The translations under genes were made by a program, and so were the position numbers. From Euglena gracilis (Eukaryota; Euglenozoa; Euglenophyceae; Euglenales; Euglenaceae), in the NCBI GenBank assembly GCA_900893395.1, contig CAAHFI010545167.1, positions 1 to 26,873 of the forward strand: a stretch of 26,873 nucleotides of DNA. Reading direction: 5' to 3'. The notes below the pieces were generated by a model. The model had not been told where the DNA came from and ran no database searches. It saw only the letters and a program-made list of their open reading frames with translations. Below, in pieces: positions 15,975-24,710 of this stretch (position 1 is its first letter; each line of letters starts with the position of its first letter).

Positions 15975-16079
15975 GTGAAATTAAGTTAGTTAAGCTAACT
16001 TCATGAGGCAGATGAGGGGGGGTTCCCCCCCCCCGGTGAACTTCACCATAGTTTCAAACAGTGAACTTCATGGGGGGGT

Positions 16080-16420
16080 CAAAATGAAAGGAATGACTGA
16101 CCTGTTGACCAGGACATTTTGGGGGATCCAAAAAAACACACATAAACAGGAGCACAAACAGACTTTTTACCCTCGCTAGCATTGCAAATTTTGCGTAATT
16201 TATTATTTATAAATACACACCCGTAACTTACCGTAACTTACGGTAATTTTTGAATTTATGAAAGTTATGAAATTTGAAAAAAAATCACACACCCCTGGAC
16301 CCCTCTTTCCTTGCAATATCCAAACAAATTCCCTTTCAAAAAATTTTCTTCAAACCCTCGCTGGCGTTCTTCCTTTTCTTCAAAAAAAGCACAAAAAGCG
16401 AGGAACGACGAATTGGGGAT
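16080..16420. other. Intergenic, AT-rich, small palindrome at about 16230
   Basis: No gene recognised. TTACCGTAACTTACGGTAA (about 16229-16247) is a near-perfect 19-bp palindrome beside a direct CCGTAACTTA repeat. Confidence 0.4.
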
Positions 16421-16605
16421 GGTTCGGGTCACGGGGGGGGGGGGCAGGGGGGATGGGGGAACACCACATTTTCGGTGGCCAAATTAGGAATCACCGAGCC
16501 CCAATTTTCAGAAAAAAAGTTCCATAAATTAGGAATTCCCACTCTAGAAAGCAGGATTTTGACACCAAAATTCGGAATCGGCACCCCAAATTCGCAAAAA
16601 ATTTG
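16420..16605 (+). repeat. Right copy of the GTGACC / TTAGGAAT inverted arrangement
   Basis: GGTTCGGGTCAC followed by a G run, GGGGGAACACCACATTTTCGG, then AAATTAGGAAT copies at about 16481 and 16527 and related words to 16605. This mirrors 15040-15330. The two limbs are about 1.1 kb apart and enclose the two MITE-like elements. Confidence 0.6.
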
Positions 16606-17034
16606 GAAAGTGATGCTGCCGTGGGTCTCGTGCCGTGCTCTGCCATCGCAGCAGCAGGTCCAGGTCCCCCCCCCACCGGTGGGCCCTGCCTGAGTCGCCG
16701 AGACCCGTGCTGTCGGACCGCATCGGGCTGACGCATTGCCTCCTGGCGGCCCAGCAAGGGGGCATCGCCCTCTGCCTTAAAAATGTATTCAGCCGCCAAA
16801 TGCCTGCCCTGAAATTCGTGGTCATGAACATGTTTTCCATCGGGGCATCTGTGGCAATGGCACGTTTTCCATTAGGGCATCTGTGGCAATCACGTGTCGT
16901 CCGAAATCGTCCGATTGAAGAATTGTTCTCCTGGTCTTTTCTGGTGCATCTAGACCACTTTCAAAAATTTGCCATTTTTTTCAAAATACGCTCCGGGGTG
17001 ACAGTTTTGAGTGCCACCCTCTTGTGTGGCAGGT
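16606..17034. other. No clear gene; 34-bp tandem duplication
   Basis: GTTTTCCATCGGGGCATCTG TGGCAAT-type sequence occurs twice in tandem at about 16832-16896. On the minus strand each copy encodes CHRCP(N/D)GK, a CxxC unit, but the surrounding frame is not otherwise recognisable. A weak coding possibility only. Confidence 0.3.
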
Positions 17035-17460
17035 CTTCTATTGAGGCTAGGCGCGCCGCTCGGGGGGGTCCGGGACCCCCCCTCCCCCCCCCCCCGCGCG
17101 GCCCCTGCGCGGCCGCCCGTGCGGCCGCTCGCCCCACCCCCTGGACCCCCACTGTGCCTAGCATAGCCAAGAAAAAAAAATTTGGTGAAAAATCGCAATT
17201 TTTTGAGGCCCAAAAATGACCAAAAATGACCATTTCGGACACAAAATGGCAAATTTGGGGGCTCTGCGCGCGGCCAAAAAAAGCACTTTTTGGTCAAAAA
17301 ATGGCCCAAAATGGCAAAAAATGACCATTTTTTGGACCCGAAAATCACCGATTTTAGGATGCGTTCCGCCGCGCGGCCGCCTCGGACCCCCCCCCCCCCC
17401 TCCCCCCCGCGCGGCCGCTCGCCCCCCCCTCAGCCCCCCCCCCCCGCTGTGCCTAGCCTC
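17035..17460. repeat. GC-rich direct repeat around an A-rich spacer
   Basis: GCGCGGCC...GCTCGCCCC...C-run then CTGTGCCTAGC occurs at about 17093-17164 and again at about 17372-17456. A reverse-complement piece (GAGGCTAGGCGCGCCG) starts the block at 17043. Between the copies lies an A-rich stretch with many AAAATGACC/AAAATGGC words. Long frames across it are composition artefacts. Confidence 0.55.
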
Positions 17461-18009
17461 CATTGTGCGTTCTGGTAGCCAGTGTTTTCACTTTAAACAC
17501 TTAGCAGAAAGGCAGGAAGCAGCTTTAATGACTCCCCCTTGGCACACCATGCGGAATTGAGCCAGGGTTGACTTTTTTTTGGGGGAGCACGCCGTCGGCC
17601 AGCCGTCGGCCAGCCGTGTGACTCACAGGAAAATGACCCGAGCCATAGCTCGACAATACAAAAACAATTTCGCCGCCAATCCCCTGTCAAGGTCATGTTC
17701 ATCGTTCGTGGAGGCTGCAGTTTTGCCCATTTGAAGTCATTTTTTCGTCGATTTTTGTCAATTTTGCCAAATTGTGGGACTTTTTTGACCAATTTTGACC
17801 ATTTCAGCCGATTTTTGGGTCATTCCATAGTCATTGTGAAGGAATTTTGCCAACAAATTACTCAAATGACTAAAAATTGTTCAATTGGTGGTCCATTTTC
17901 ACGAACTGACAAAAATTCCCTGTTATGGACGGAAAAAGGCTGAAATTTTGTGTGGAACGGTTTCAAGTGACTAAAAAATTGCCCCACGCAACCCCTCTTG
18001 TAGGGCTTT
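17461..18009. other. No gene recognised
   Basis: Unique-looking sequence with T-rich runs. It contains the short GCCGTCGGCCA repeat at 17589-17620. Confidence 0.4.
17589..17620 (+). repeat. GCCGTCGGCCA minisatellite, short copy
   Basis: Two to three 11-bp units flanked by GGGGGAGCAC on the left. The longer copy at 18347-18400 ends in GTGTGCTCCCCC, so the two loci look like inverted copies. Confidence 0.65.
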
Positions 18010-18312
18010 GCACCCCAAATTAGGTCATTAATCACTCAAAGTTAGGAATTTGCCCACCAAATCCCTCAAAATTAGGACCCATTTCACTAATTAGGAATTT
18101 ACACTCAAAAGAAGGCATTGGCACACCAAACTTGGGATTACCACTCAAAATATCAGCATTTTACAGCCAAAATTAGGCATTTTGCCACTCAAAATTTGGA
18201 ATATACACATGAAAATAGGAATTTGCACCTCAAAAATTAGGAATTGGCACACTAAATTAGGAATTTGCCTTCCAAGATTTGGAACAGGCACACCAAATTA
18301 GGCATTTGCAAT
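18010..18312 (+). repeat. Degenerate AAATTAGGAATTTGCAC array
   Basis: About ten irregular copies of AAATTAGGAATTTGC(C/A)C(A)C spaced 22-35 bp. It is the same family as the shorter arrays at 15.1 and 16.5 kb. The copies are too irregular and variable for a CRISPR, and no cas-like gene exists. Confidence 0.75.
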
Positions 18313-18346
18313 CAACAAAAGCTCAACGACAGGACCCGGCTTCCGT

Positions 18347-18400
18347 CACGCCGTCGGCCAGCCGTCGGCCAGCCGTCGGCCAGCCGTCGGCCAGCCGTGT
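18347..18400 (+). repeat. GCCGTCGGCCA minisatellite, five units
   Basis: Five 11-bp units between CGTCAC and GTGTGCTCCCCC. See the shorter, inverted relative at 17589-17620. Confidence 0.75.
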
Positions 18401-19080
18401 GCTCCCCCTTTTGTTTTTTTTCAAAAAAGAACAAAAAATATGTTTTTTTTTAAAAACACAAAAAAAAAAACATTTTTTCTTTTTGAAAAAGCAAAAAATT
18501 GACCTCTTTCCTTGCGAAAATGGCCATTTTTTGAGGAAAAAGTTCTAAGGTTATTTTTTGGTCATCAAAAAGTGACGTTTTTTCAGTTTTTCCAAACCTT
18601 TCATCCGAAAATGCTTTTCATGGCACGTGTGAAAGCCAGCACACTTTACGGATTTCGAAGCTGCAGAGATCAAAAAAGTCCTTTTTCTAAAAAACATGTC
18701 AAAAAAAATTCCCCAAACCCTCCATGAGGTTTTTTGTTTTTTTTAAAAACATATTTTCTCTTAGGGGGTGCTACCCCGTGACCCCCCATCGATCCTTCGC
18801 CATTCTTTTTTTAAAGGCATTTTTTTTAAAAAAAAATGAGCTTTTATGTGTCCTTGTCCGCCCACTTCACACCCAAAAATGGCCAAAAATCTTGTCCCCT
18901 AAAAGAAGTGCCAAAAAAACTGGTGCATTTCCACACCAAAAACGGAATTTTGTCAAAATGGCCCAAACTTCATCCCAAAAACGTGTTGGTTGAGAAAATC
19001 CTGCCTTTCAAAAAATGATCAATTTTATCACGATGCAACGTCATGGATGTTGCCTCCCGACCACCTGCAAAGCGGCATGC
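18401..19080. other. Poly-T/poly-A rich sequence without a gene
   Basis: Long runs of T and A with words such as CCAAAAATGGCCAAAA. All frames are Lys/Phe-rich artefacts. A GGGGTGCTACCCCGTGACC motif at about 18765 is another member of the GTGACC family. Confidence 0.5.
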
Positions 19081-19165
19081 CCCCCCCCCCCCGTGACCCC
19101 CCCGTGACCCCCCCCCCCCGCCCCGTGACCCCCATGACCCCCCCCCCCGCGACCCGCACCACCCC
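19081..19165 (+). repeat. GTGACCCCCC tract
   Basis: C-runs of 6-13 nt separated by GTGAC, ATGAC or GCGAC. Same family as at 15.0-15.3 and 16.4 kb. Confidence 0.7.
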
Positions 19166-20240
19166 CTTAAAAAAACATGTTTTTTTTTGTTTCAAAAAAA
19201 GCCGTTTTTTAATATTTTTTTTCATCTGTCTCGGGGGGGTTGGAAGTGGGGAGGGGGGGGGTCCCAGGAGGGGGGGTTGGAACTGCACAGGGGGGGGGAG
19301 GGGGGGTCCCAAGGTTTGACCAAATGTACTGCCTTGTCCCCATTTTGCTTTTTTGCTTTTTTGGTTTGTTTTTTTTTCTTTGTTCATTTTGGGGTCAATT
19401 TTGGTTATTGTTTTGGGATTTGGTCCATTTCTCGTTGCTGTCGCCACCTCCGACGCTCCTGTTTTAACATGGCATTTCTTGGTTCTTATAGTGGCCAACG
19501 AAGAGCTCTCAAGGAGTTTCTTATCGGTGGCGGTTTCTTATTGGTGGGTGACGGTCCAAAAATCCTCAAAGGGTTTCTCATAGGTGAGGGTATCTCATAG
19601 AGGAGGGTTCCTTATCGGTGGGGGTTTAGTCGGCCGACTCCCACGCCCACCTAACCCCCCCCCCCCCCCGCAACCCCACCACATCCAAGCAAGCAATGGA
19701 ATGGATCCGACCCCCAAAGTCCCAAAAAAATCCCCTCAGAGAGGTGGTGCTCTGACCCCCCCTTGCTCACTTAGCTGGGCAGAGTCAGCATTGTGTGTGG
19801 ATGGGGTGACCATTGTGGTGTGGACGCACTGAGTGTGTGGATGGTGGTGAGCACCCACCTGGCCAAGGGCTGACAGCAGAAAATTGAACACCCTGCCCCA
19901 GCTCCCACACCGAGCCCTGCCTGCAGTCTTGATTTGTTTGTTTGTTACCCCGTTGACCCAGCAGTGACCTCTTTTTTTGACTTGGCAGACTTCTCAGAAT
20001 GAACCATTCAACCCTGACGACCTTTTTGTTTTTCCCTGGCATTGTGTTTCGTCATTTGCTTGCCAAAATGTCAGGTGTGTGGACGATTTTTGAATGTATT
20101 TGGTCTACCCAACCTACAACAGCATTACCCCACCCCAAATGTCTTTGGCCTGAATCAGCCTGAATAAACCAACAGGACATTTTTGAAGTGAAGTTCGCTG
20201 TTGGGTTAGGCAGAGGGGGTCCAAGGACCCGGTGAAGTTT
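19166..20240. other. No gene recognised
   Basis: A G-rich block (19235-19315) is followed by T-rich sequence. TTTCTTATCGGTGG-type words repeat at about 19512-19625. The remainder to 20240 looks unique but has no frame with a known motif. Confidence 0.4.
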
Positions 20241-20249
20241 CTACAACTG

Positions 20250-20307
20250 GAAACCGGGGTTCAAACCCGTTTTCGCACCGTGAAACGTGGTTTTAAACCC
20301 CGGCTTC
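20250..20307. repeat. Imperfect hairpin, CCGGGGTTCAAACC arms
   Basis: CCGGGGTTCAAACC pairs with GGTTTTAAACCCCGG around a TTTCGCACCGTGAAAC loop that itself can pair. It contains B-box-like GGTTCAAACC but no tRNA fold. Confidence 0.5.
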
Positions 20308-20429
20308 ATCCTAAAAACCATTTAACTAAGTCATGGGTTACCCTAATGTGGACATTTGTTTCTGAGCATGCCACACTCTTTACCTGAACAAGGTCCGCAG
20401 GCAAAAGCACGAACCCCACAATGTGGACA

Positions 20430-20600
20430 TCACGCGGTTGGGAAGAGAGCCCAAAAGGGCATCCACAGTTGCTCTTCCTGACGACATTGTGGTTGGCAGA
20501 ACAGCCTCAAACTCATTAACAGGGGTGTGTCAGGCATCTGAGCATCCATCAGGTTCATGGCATGCTTTAATGGCTGTGGAGAGCACCATGTATGAGGCAA
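20430..20600 (-). repeat. Second partial copy of the 4666-5370 element
   Basis: Two blocks seen at 5254-5277 and 5343-5363 recur here in the same order and strand: GAGCCCAAAAGGGCATCCAC at about 20445-20464 and GGCATCTGAGCATCCATCA at 20533-20551. One minus-strand frame reads ATVDALLGSLP here and ATVVDALLGSP there. So a dispersed protein-coding repeat is present in at least two decayed copies. Confidence 0.6.
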
Positions 20601-20668
20601 TTGTAAAGATGTCGTGGGACCGTTCTGAACAGCATTCCGTTCATTTTTACATTGCAAAACTGTGAACG

Positions 20669-20734
20669 CACAGTTTCGCAATGGGAGCGTGTGAACACTT
20701 TTTGGAGTTCACAGTTTCCCATTGCGAAACCGTG
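20669..20734. repeat. Inverted repeat, 18-bp arms
   Basis: CACAGTTTCGCAATGGGA (20669-20686) pairs with TCCCATTGCGAAACCGTG (20717-20734) with one mismatch, around a 30-nt loop that again contains GTTCACAGTT. Confidence 0.75.
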
Positions 20735-20955
20735 AAGACCCAAAAGTGCACCGGTGAACGCTAAAGACGCCAAAAAAATAGCCCAGAAGGCACTCCACTT
20801 GTGGGGAGGTCAACCATTTCGTGTGTGCGGATTTGCATCGCACTTAAAAATGGATTTGTGTGGGTTGTCGTTGAGTGTTGAGTGTGTCTCTGACATGCTG
20901 AATCAGGTATCCTGCGGAACAGTACGCTGCCTCTGCATTTGCGTCCGTGGTACCA

Positions 20956-21015
20956 TCCCCCCCCCATTTATGTACCCCCCCAATTGTTGTACCCCCTGGG
21001 GTACATAATGGGGGG
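20956..21015. repeat. Inverted repeat with C-run and ATTTATGTACCCC arms
   Basis: CCCCCCATTTATGTACCCC (left) and GGGGTACATAATGGGGGG (20998-21015) pair with one bulge. The layout (C run, AT-rich word, mirrored G run) matches the small elements at 5.5 and 15.5 kb. Confidence 0.6.
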
Positions 21016-21225
21016 CAGTCCCAAGAGGAATGCACCTCGCCCGGCCATCCGCAGGCATGTCCCGTGAATAGGCCCGGCGCCTGCCCTGTTTTTCGTGGGT
21101 GTGAACACGGAAAACAGGGCATATTTTCAATTCACGAAAATATGCCCTGTTTTTCGTGAATAGGTATTCACGAAAAACAGGGCATATTTTCGTGAATACG
21201 AATTTTACTGAAATGAACCCCAAAA

Positions 21226-21660
21226 ACCTGTCAATCCCATCAATCGAAAGCTCTTCTCAAGGGCTTTTGACAGATGGCCACAGGATTCAGCAATAATGCA
21301 CACGGCACTTATTTTCAGTGATCGTGTATTCCAAAATTCGACATCCTAATTTCTGAAATCCCACACCTCAGGTGCCATACGGCATATCAATCGAAAGCTC
21401 TCCCCATGAGCTTTCATTTGGTACCCTCAGAACTCAGCCACACTGCACAGCGCCCTAAAAATTGCCGATCGCAATGTTCCGGCCCTTTTCGCAAATTCCC
21501 AAAACCCACTGTTCACCTGCCATGTTTCCCCTTGATCGATGGCCCTTCTCAGGGCTTTCAGCAGATGGCCTTAGATTTCAGCCGTGCTGCATGGTACTCT
21601 ATTTCAGAAATTCCCCAAATTTGACCAAATGGAAAGTGTTGCACAAAATACCCCAATTTC
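21226..21660 (+). repeat. Three diverged ~146-bp tandem repeats
   Basis: The word ATCAATCGAAAGCTC or its relative TTGATCGATGGCCC occurs at about 21238, 21386 and 21531. Each is followed by a mirrored GGGCTTT/GAGCTTT stem. CAGATGGCC, TTCAGC and ATTTTCAG/ATTTCAG follow at matching distances in units 1 and 3. The spacing is 145-148 bp. Open frames across the repeats show no known protein. Confidence 0.55.
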
Positions 21661-21995
21661 TGGCCAAATACCCCCCAAAAAACTGCTCAGATATGATTGC
21701 CACATGTCTAAAAACCATTTTGGACACTTTTTGGCACTTTTCATTTTGGGTCCCCTGGACGCCGTCTTCCCGCCCGAACCAACCAGACAAGCGTTGGACG
21801 CCGGTTCGGGCGTGAAGCCAGAGCCCCAATACACGGTTTGGGGGTTGTGGCAACATTCGGTCCATGGTGTTTGTGGCTTTCTTCGCCATTTTTGCAAGAG
21901 CAGACCGAGGAACAACACAAGCAATGTGGATAAAATACCGACCCTCTGTTATCCGTTAGGCTCTAAAGCGAATATCGGCGTCAGGCCAAGCATTG

Positions 21996-22057
21996 TGGGG
22001 GCCTTTGGGGGGGACCGGGCGCCTTCGGCGCCCGGTCCCCCCCCCAAAGTGCCCCCA
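21996..22057. repeat. GC hairpin, ~28-30-bp arms, TTC loop
   Basis: TGGGGGC-CTTTGGGG...GACCGGGCGCC pairs with GGCGCCCGGTC...CCAAAGTGCCCCCA. The tip GGGCGCC-TTC-GGCGCCC matches in plan the tip of the hairpin at 22356-22463. It lies inside the 21062-22349 element. Confidence 0.8.
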
Positions 22058-22355
22058 ATTACTTGGCCCAACGCCCATTTCTCGTTTTCCAGGACCAGCG
22101 GTGCTATGTGGGTATGATTCGGGTCATTTGGACACCATTTCTACAGACCTGTTTCTATTCACAAAAAACAGGGCATATTTTCAATTCACGAAAATATGCC
22201 CTGTTTTCCGTGAATAGGTATTCACGAAAAACAGGGCATATTTTCGTGAATAGGATTTTTGGGGAAAAAATGGCAAAAAAATGCCCGAAAACCTGGCGTG
22301 AAGCACACCAACGAAAAACAGGGCAGGCGCCGGGCCTTTCTATTCACGGTTACAG

Positions 22356-22463
22356 AAAAATCGTGGGCTATAACCCGTATTCAGGGCGTATAACGGGTCA
22401 AGGGCGCCTACGGCGCCCTTGACCCGTTATACGGCCTGAATACGGGTTATGCCCACGATTTTT
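22356..22463. repeat. Very long hairpin, 52-53-bp arms, TAC loop
   Basis: Left arm 22356-22408 and right arm 22412-22463 differ by one base and one single-base indel. The ends are AAAAATCGTGGGC and GCCCACGATTTTT and the tip is GGGCGCC-TAC-GGCGCCC. Near-perfect arms mean recent origin or active homogenisation. Confidence 0.9.
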
Positions 22464-22494
22464 ATATAAAACCATCAACCCAGCCAAAATTCAA

Positions 22495-22690
22495 CCAAGT
22501 TCAAGATTACCCCCGTGAAATTGCCAGAGTTTGATGGTGCAAACTTGCCAGAGTTTTTGAAAGGTTTTGGCAGGTTGAGGTTAACTGGTGATATGCATTT
22601 TGGAAATGGCCAGAAAAGGACGTTGGAATGTTGCACCCCAAGAAAAAACTTATGGAGGAGAATGATATTTTGAAATGAAATTTTGGCAAA
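22495..22690 (+). pseudogene. Gag-like retroelement fossil fragment (tentative)
   Basis: One frame reads KITPVKLPEFDGANLPEFL and FGRLRLTGDMHFGNGQKR, which recalls the start of gag regions in LTR-type retroelements (P-x-F-DG-x-x-L-P-x-F-L). Only a short piece is present, it is broken, and no LTR, protease or polymerase is seen nearby. The similarity is too short for a family name. Confidence 0.3.
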
Positions 22691-22852
22691 ACGGCAAAAA
22701 TGAGCATACATCGGGACAGGTGGGGAGTTGTCAGGGAATCAAAATTCTGTTAGATAGGGCATTTTAAGGGCTTCAATTTAGGTGTTGGACATTTCTTTTG
22801 ATTCCCAACGTTTTTTGTGAAAATTTAAGAAAAAATTGACCTTTTGACCCTA

Positions 22853-22977
22853 GTTTCGGAAGGGGGGTCCCACACCCCCGGTTTCGGAGGCGGGCCCCCG
22901 ACACCCCCTAGTTTCGGAAGGGGGGTCCCCCCACCCCCAGTTTCGGAAGGGGGTCCCCCCACCCCCTCGGAGACTCC
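22853..22977 (+). repeat. ~32-bp tandem repeat AGTTTCGGAAGGGGGGTCCC
   Basis: Four units of (A/G)GTTTCGGA followed by a G run and a C run, the last parts forming local G/C stems. It encodes a Gly/Pro-rich artefact on both strands. Confidence 0.75.
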
Positions 22978-23699
22978 CAGGGTATTTATTTCAACTCGTG
23001 AGGTGGTCTCCGTTCCGGTTTTGCATGCAAAAAGCAGTGTTTTTCGCAAAAATGTTAGCTATTTTGCACGACAAAAGTTGGAGCATATCCTTTGGATACA
23101 TTGTCTTCGTGTTGCCAACAAAGTCTTTAACCCGCCAGCCGAAATGGCCGAAGGGGCCGTCGCGCAGTTAAATGCTAACGAAGCAGCGTACCCCGCGGTG
23201 TTCGTGCCGACGAAATTTGGTGTGACTTGACTGAACGGAATTTGGTTGCCTCCGGTAGGGCGCATACACGTTGGGACTTGGGGGGGGGCATGGGGGCATT
23301 GGCAACGTTCCACAGCCGGAGAAGTGTTTGGCACGAGGAGCAGATGGTGGTTGGCGTTGTGCGGAGGAAGTCGTCCGGGGGACTCTGCCAGCTGCCACGT
23401 GTTGGGGGACATGAGAGAGGAGTTGGGGGCGAGATAGAGTATTCCGGCAACGATGACAGTCAACAAAAGGGCATTGGTCACGGAGGGCGAAAGTGGCAAA
23501 AAAAAAGGAGGAGGTCTGGCAAAGCCATGGCCAGCCACGGCTGGCTGGGGGGATATAGAGGAGGAGGAGGTCTGGCTGGATTCGGTGTTGAGGATCTGAA
23601 AGAGGAGGAGGAGGTCCTGGCTGGCCGCGATGGGAAATTAGCTGAAAAAAAGCCCCGCGATCCGGGCAAGTCCTGCTTCAGGGTGTTTCCCGTTCAGTC
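22978..23699. other. No confident gene; weak coding-like stretches
   Basis: On the plus strand 23068-23230 reads KLEHILWIHCLRVANKVF and NPPAEMAEGAVAQLNANEAA and ends at TGA. On the minus strand 23538-23059 is open with a hydrophobic run (NALLLTVIVAGILYLAP). They overlap, neither has a recognisable domain, and at most one is real. GAGGAGGAGGTCTGGCT-type repeats lie at about 23505-23625. Confidence 0.25.
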
Positions 23700-23776
23700 C
23701 CTGCGTTAGTCCAACGGACAGAGGGCCGGCTTCGATCGGTACCATCCGCTGGACGCGTGGGTTCGAATCCGGTGTA
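23700..23776 (+). tRNA. tRNA-derived (SINE-head-like) sequence
   Basis: An A box (TAGTCCAACGG, 23707-23717) and a perfect B box (GGTTCGAATCC, 23760-23770) are present at tRNA spacing. The D arm GTCC/GGAC forms. The loop around CTTCGAT would give anticodon TCG (Arg), but the anticodon stem and acceptor pair poorly. A longer region between stem and B box suggests a class II-like or decayed tRNA. Confidence 0.45.
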
Positions 23777-24250
23777 AGGTTCGAACCAGCCACGTCACGG
23801 CAGCGCTGCCGGGTGGGGTTAGGAATGGCCGTGGTACCACGGGAAGTTCCGATGGCGCTGCACGGTGGAACGCTCGGTTCCAGCGTTCCGACGGGTGAGG
23901 GCTCGATCGTAGGTTCAACCTGGCTGTCACCAGGTTGGACCGTGGTTGAGCCTTGACCTTGCCCGGATGTTGCAACTCACCAGCCTGATGGCCTCGGCGA
24001 CCCGGCAAGAGTCACTCACCCATTCGGAAAGATGGAGCTGAACAAAACCTCCCCCGAAAGAGAGAAGGATCAGACCTGACCTGGTGCCTCCAGGGTGTTT
24101 TTCTACACAACTTCACATTTTCTGCACAAATTGTCAGACCTGCAGTACAGAGTCATTTTACCTGTGCAAAGGCGCTGTTGGAGATGATTATATGGTGCCA
24201 CTAGTGCTGTGCACAGGTGGCTTGAGGTGAAATGAACTTATTGGAAGGAG
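23777..24250. other. GC-rich tail after the tRNA-like head; no gene
   Basis: The GC-rich 23777-24080 block contains small stems (CCTGG-CTGTCA-CCAGG at about 23919-23934) and further GGTTCGAACC and GGTTCAACC words. It could be the body of a SINE. No coding frame and no rRNA or 7SL core was recognised. 24080-24250 appears unique. Confidence 0.35.
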
Positions 24251-24432
24251 TTTGCTGGAGACTAATCTGGACAAACTGCTACATTATGTTGGGAATGTCT
24301 ATCTTGTGTATTTTCTGATTCCTGTTGCTGTGCCTAAAAGTCGAAGGTTTTTGCCTGTCCATTTTTTTTTCGTAATGTCATTGTATTCTGGTTTGCTTTT
24401 CAATGGTTTGATTCACTTCTTGTGGCCATTAT

Positions 24433-24710
24433 TGGGCCAGATGTGCTGGCCAGTTTTTGTGCCAGATGTGTTCGTCAGCTTTGGGCCACAGGTCATGGCC
24501 AGTTTTGGGCCAGATGTGCTGGCCAGTTTTGGGCCTGATGTGATGCCGGTTTTGGGCCAGATGTGGTGGCCAGTTTTGGCCAAAGGTCGTGGCCAGTGGC
24601 CAGTTTTGGGCCACAGGTCATGGCCAGATTTGGTGGCCAGTTTTGGGCCAGATGTGGTGGCCAGTTTTGGGCCAAAGGTCGTGGGCAGTTTTGGGCCACT
24701 TCTCTCAGGA
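24433..24710 (+). repeat. 24-bp minisatellite GTTTTGGGCCAGATGTGGTG-GCCA
   Basis: About twelve units of 24 bp, with variants in AGATGTG versus ACAGGTCAT or AAAGGTCGT. Since 24 is a multiple of three, every frame stays open and yields 8-residue repeats (ASFGPDVV type). This explains the long open frames on both strands. Confidence 0.85.

Larger units (their letters stand above)
21062..22349. mobile_element. 1.3-kb element with TIRs and subterminal palindromes
   Basis: The left end CCGTGAATAGGCCCGGCGCC continues as TGCCCTGTTTTTCGT. The right end (about 22310-22349) is its reverse complement with a 3-bp indel. Inside each end lies a nearly identical 86-bp block (21113-21199 and 22167-22252) made of AACAGGGCATATTTTC and GAAAATATGCCCTGTT in alternating orientation, itself largely palindromic. 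The centre holds three ~146-bp diverged repeats and a GC hairpin, and no recognisable transposase. This is the form of a non-autonomous DNA element. The target-site duplication was not resolved. A very large hairpin begins 7 bp beyond the right end. Confidence 0.7.

Noticed and set aside
17041-17560. Pro/Ala/Arg-rich frames on both strands
   Set aside because: They are produced by C/G homopolymers and GCGCGGCC words; no domain is present.
18010-18312. Array of similar short repeats resembling a CRISPR
   Set aside because: The repeats are degenerate, spacers vary from a few to over ten bases, and there are no cas-like genes in a eukaryote-like context.
23777-24080. GC-rich stem-rich block considered as rRNA or 7SL RNA
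   Set aside because: None of the conserved cores I know could be found; a SINE body is a simpler reading.
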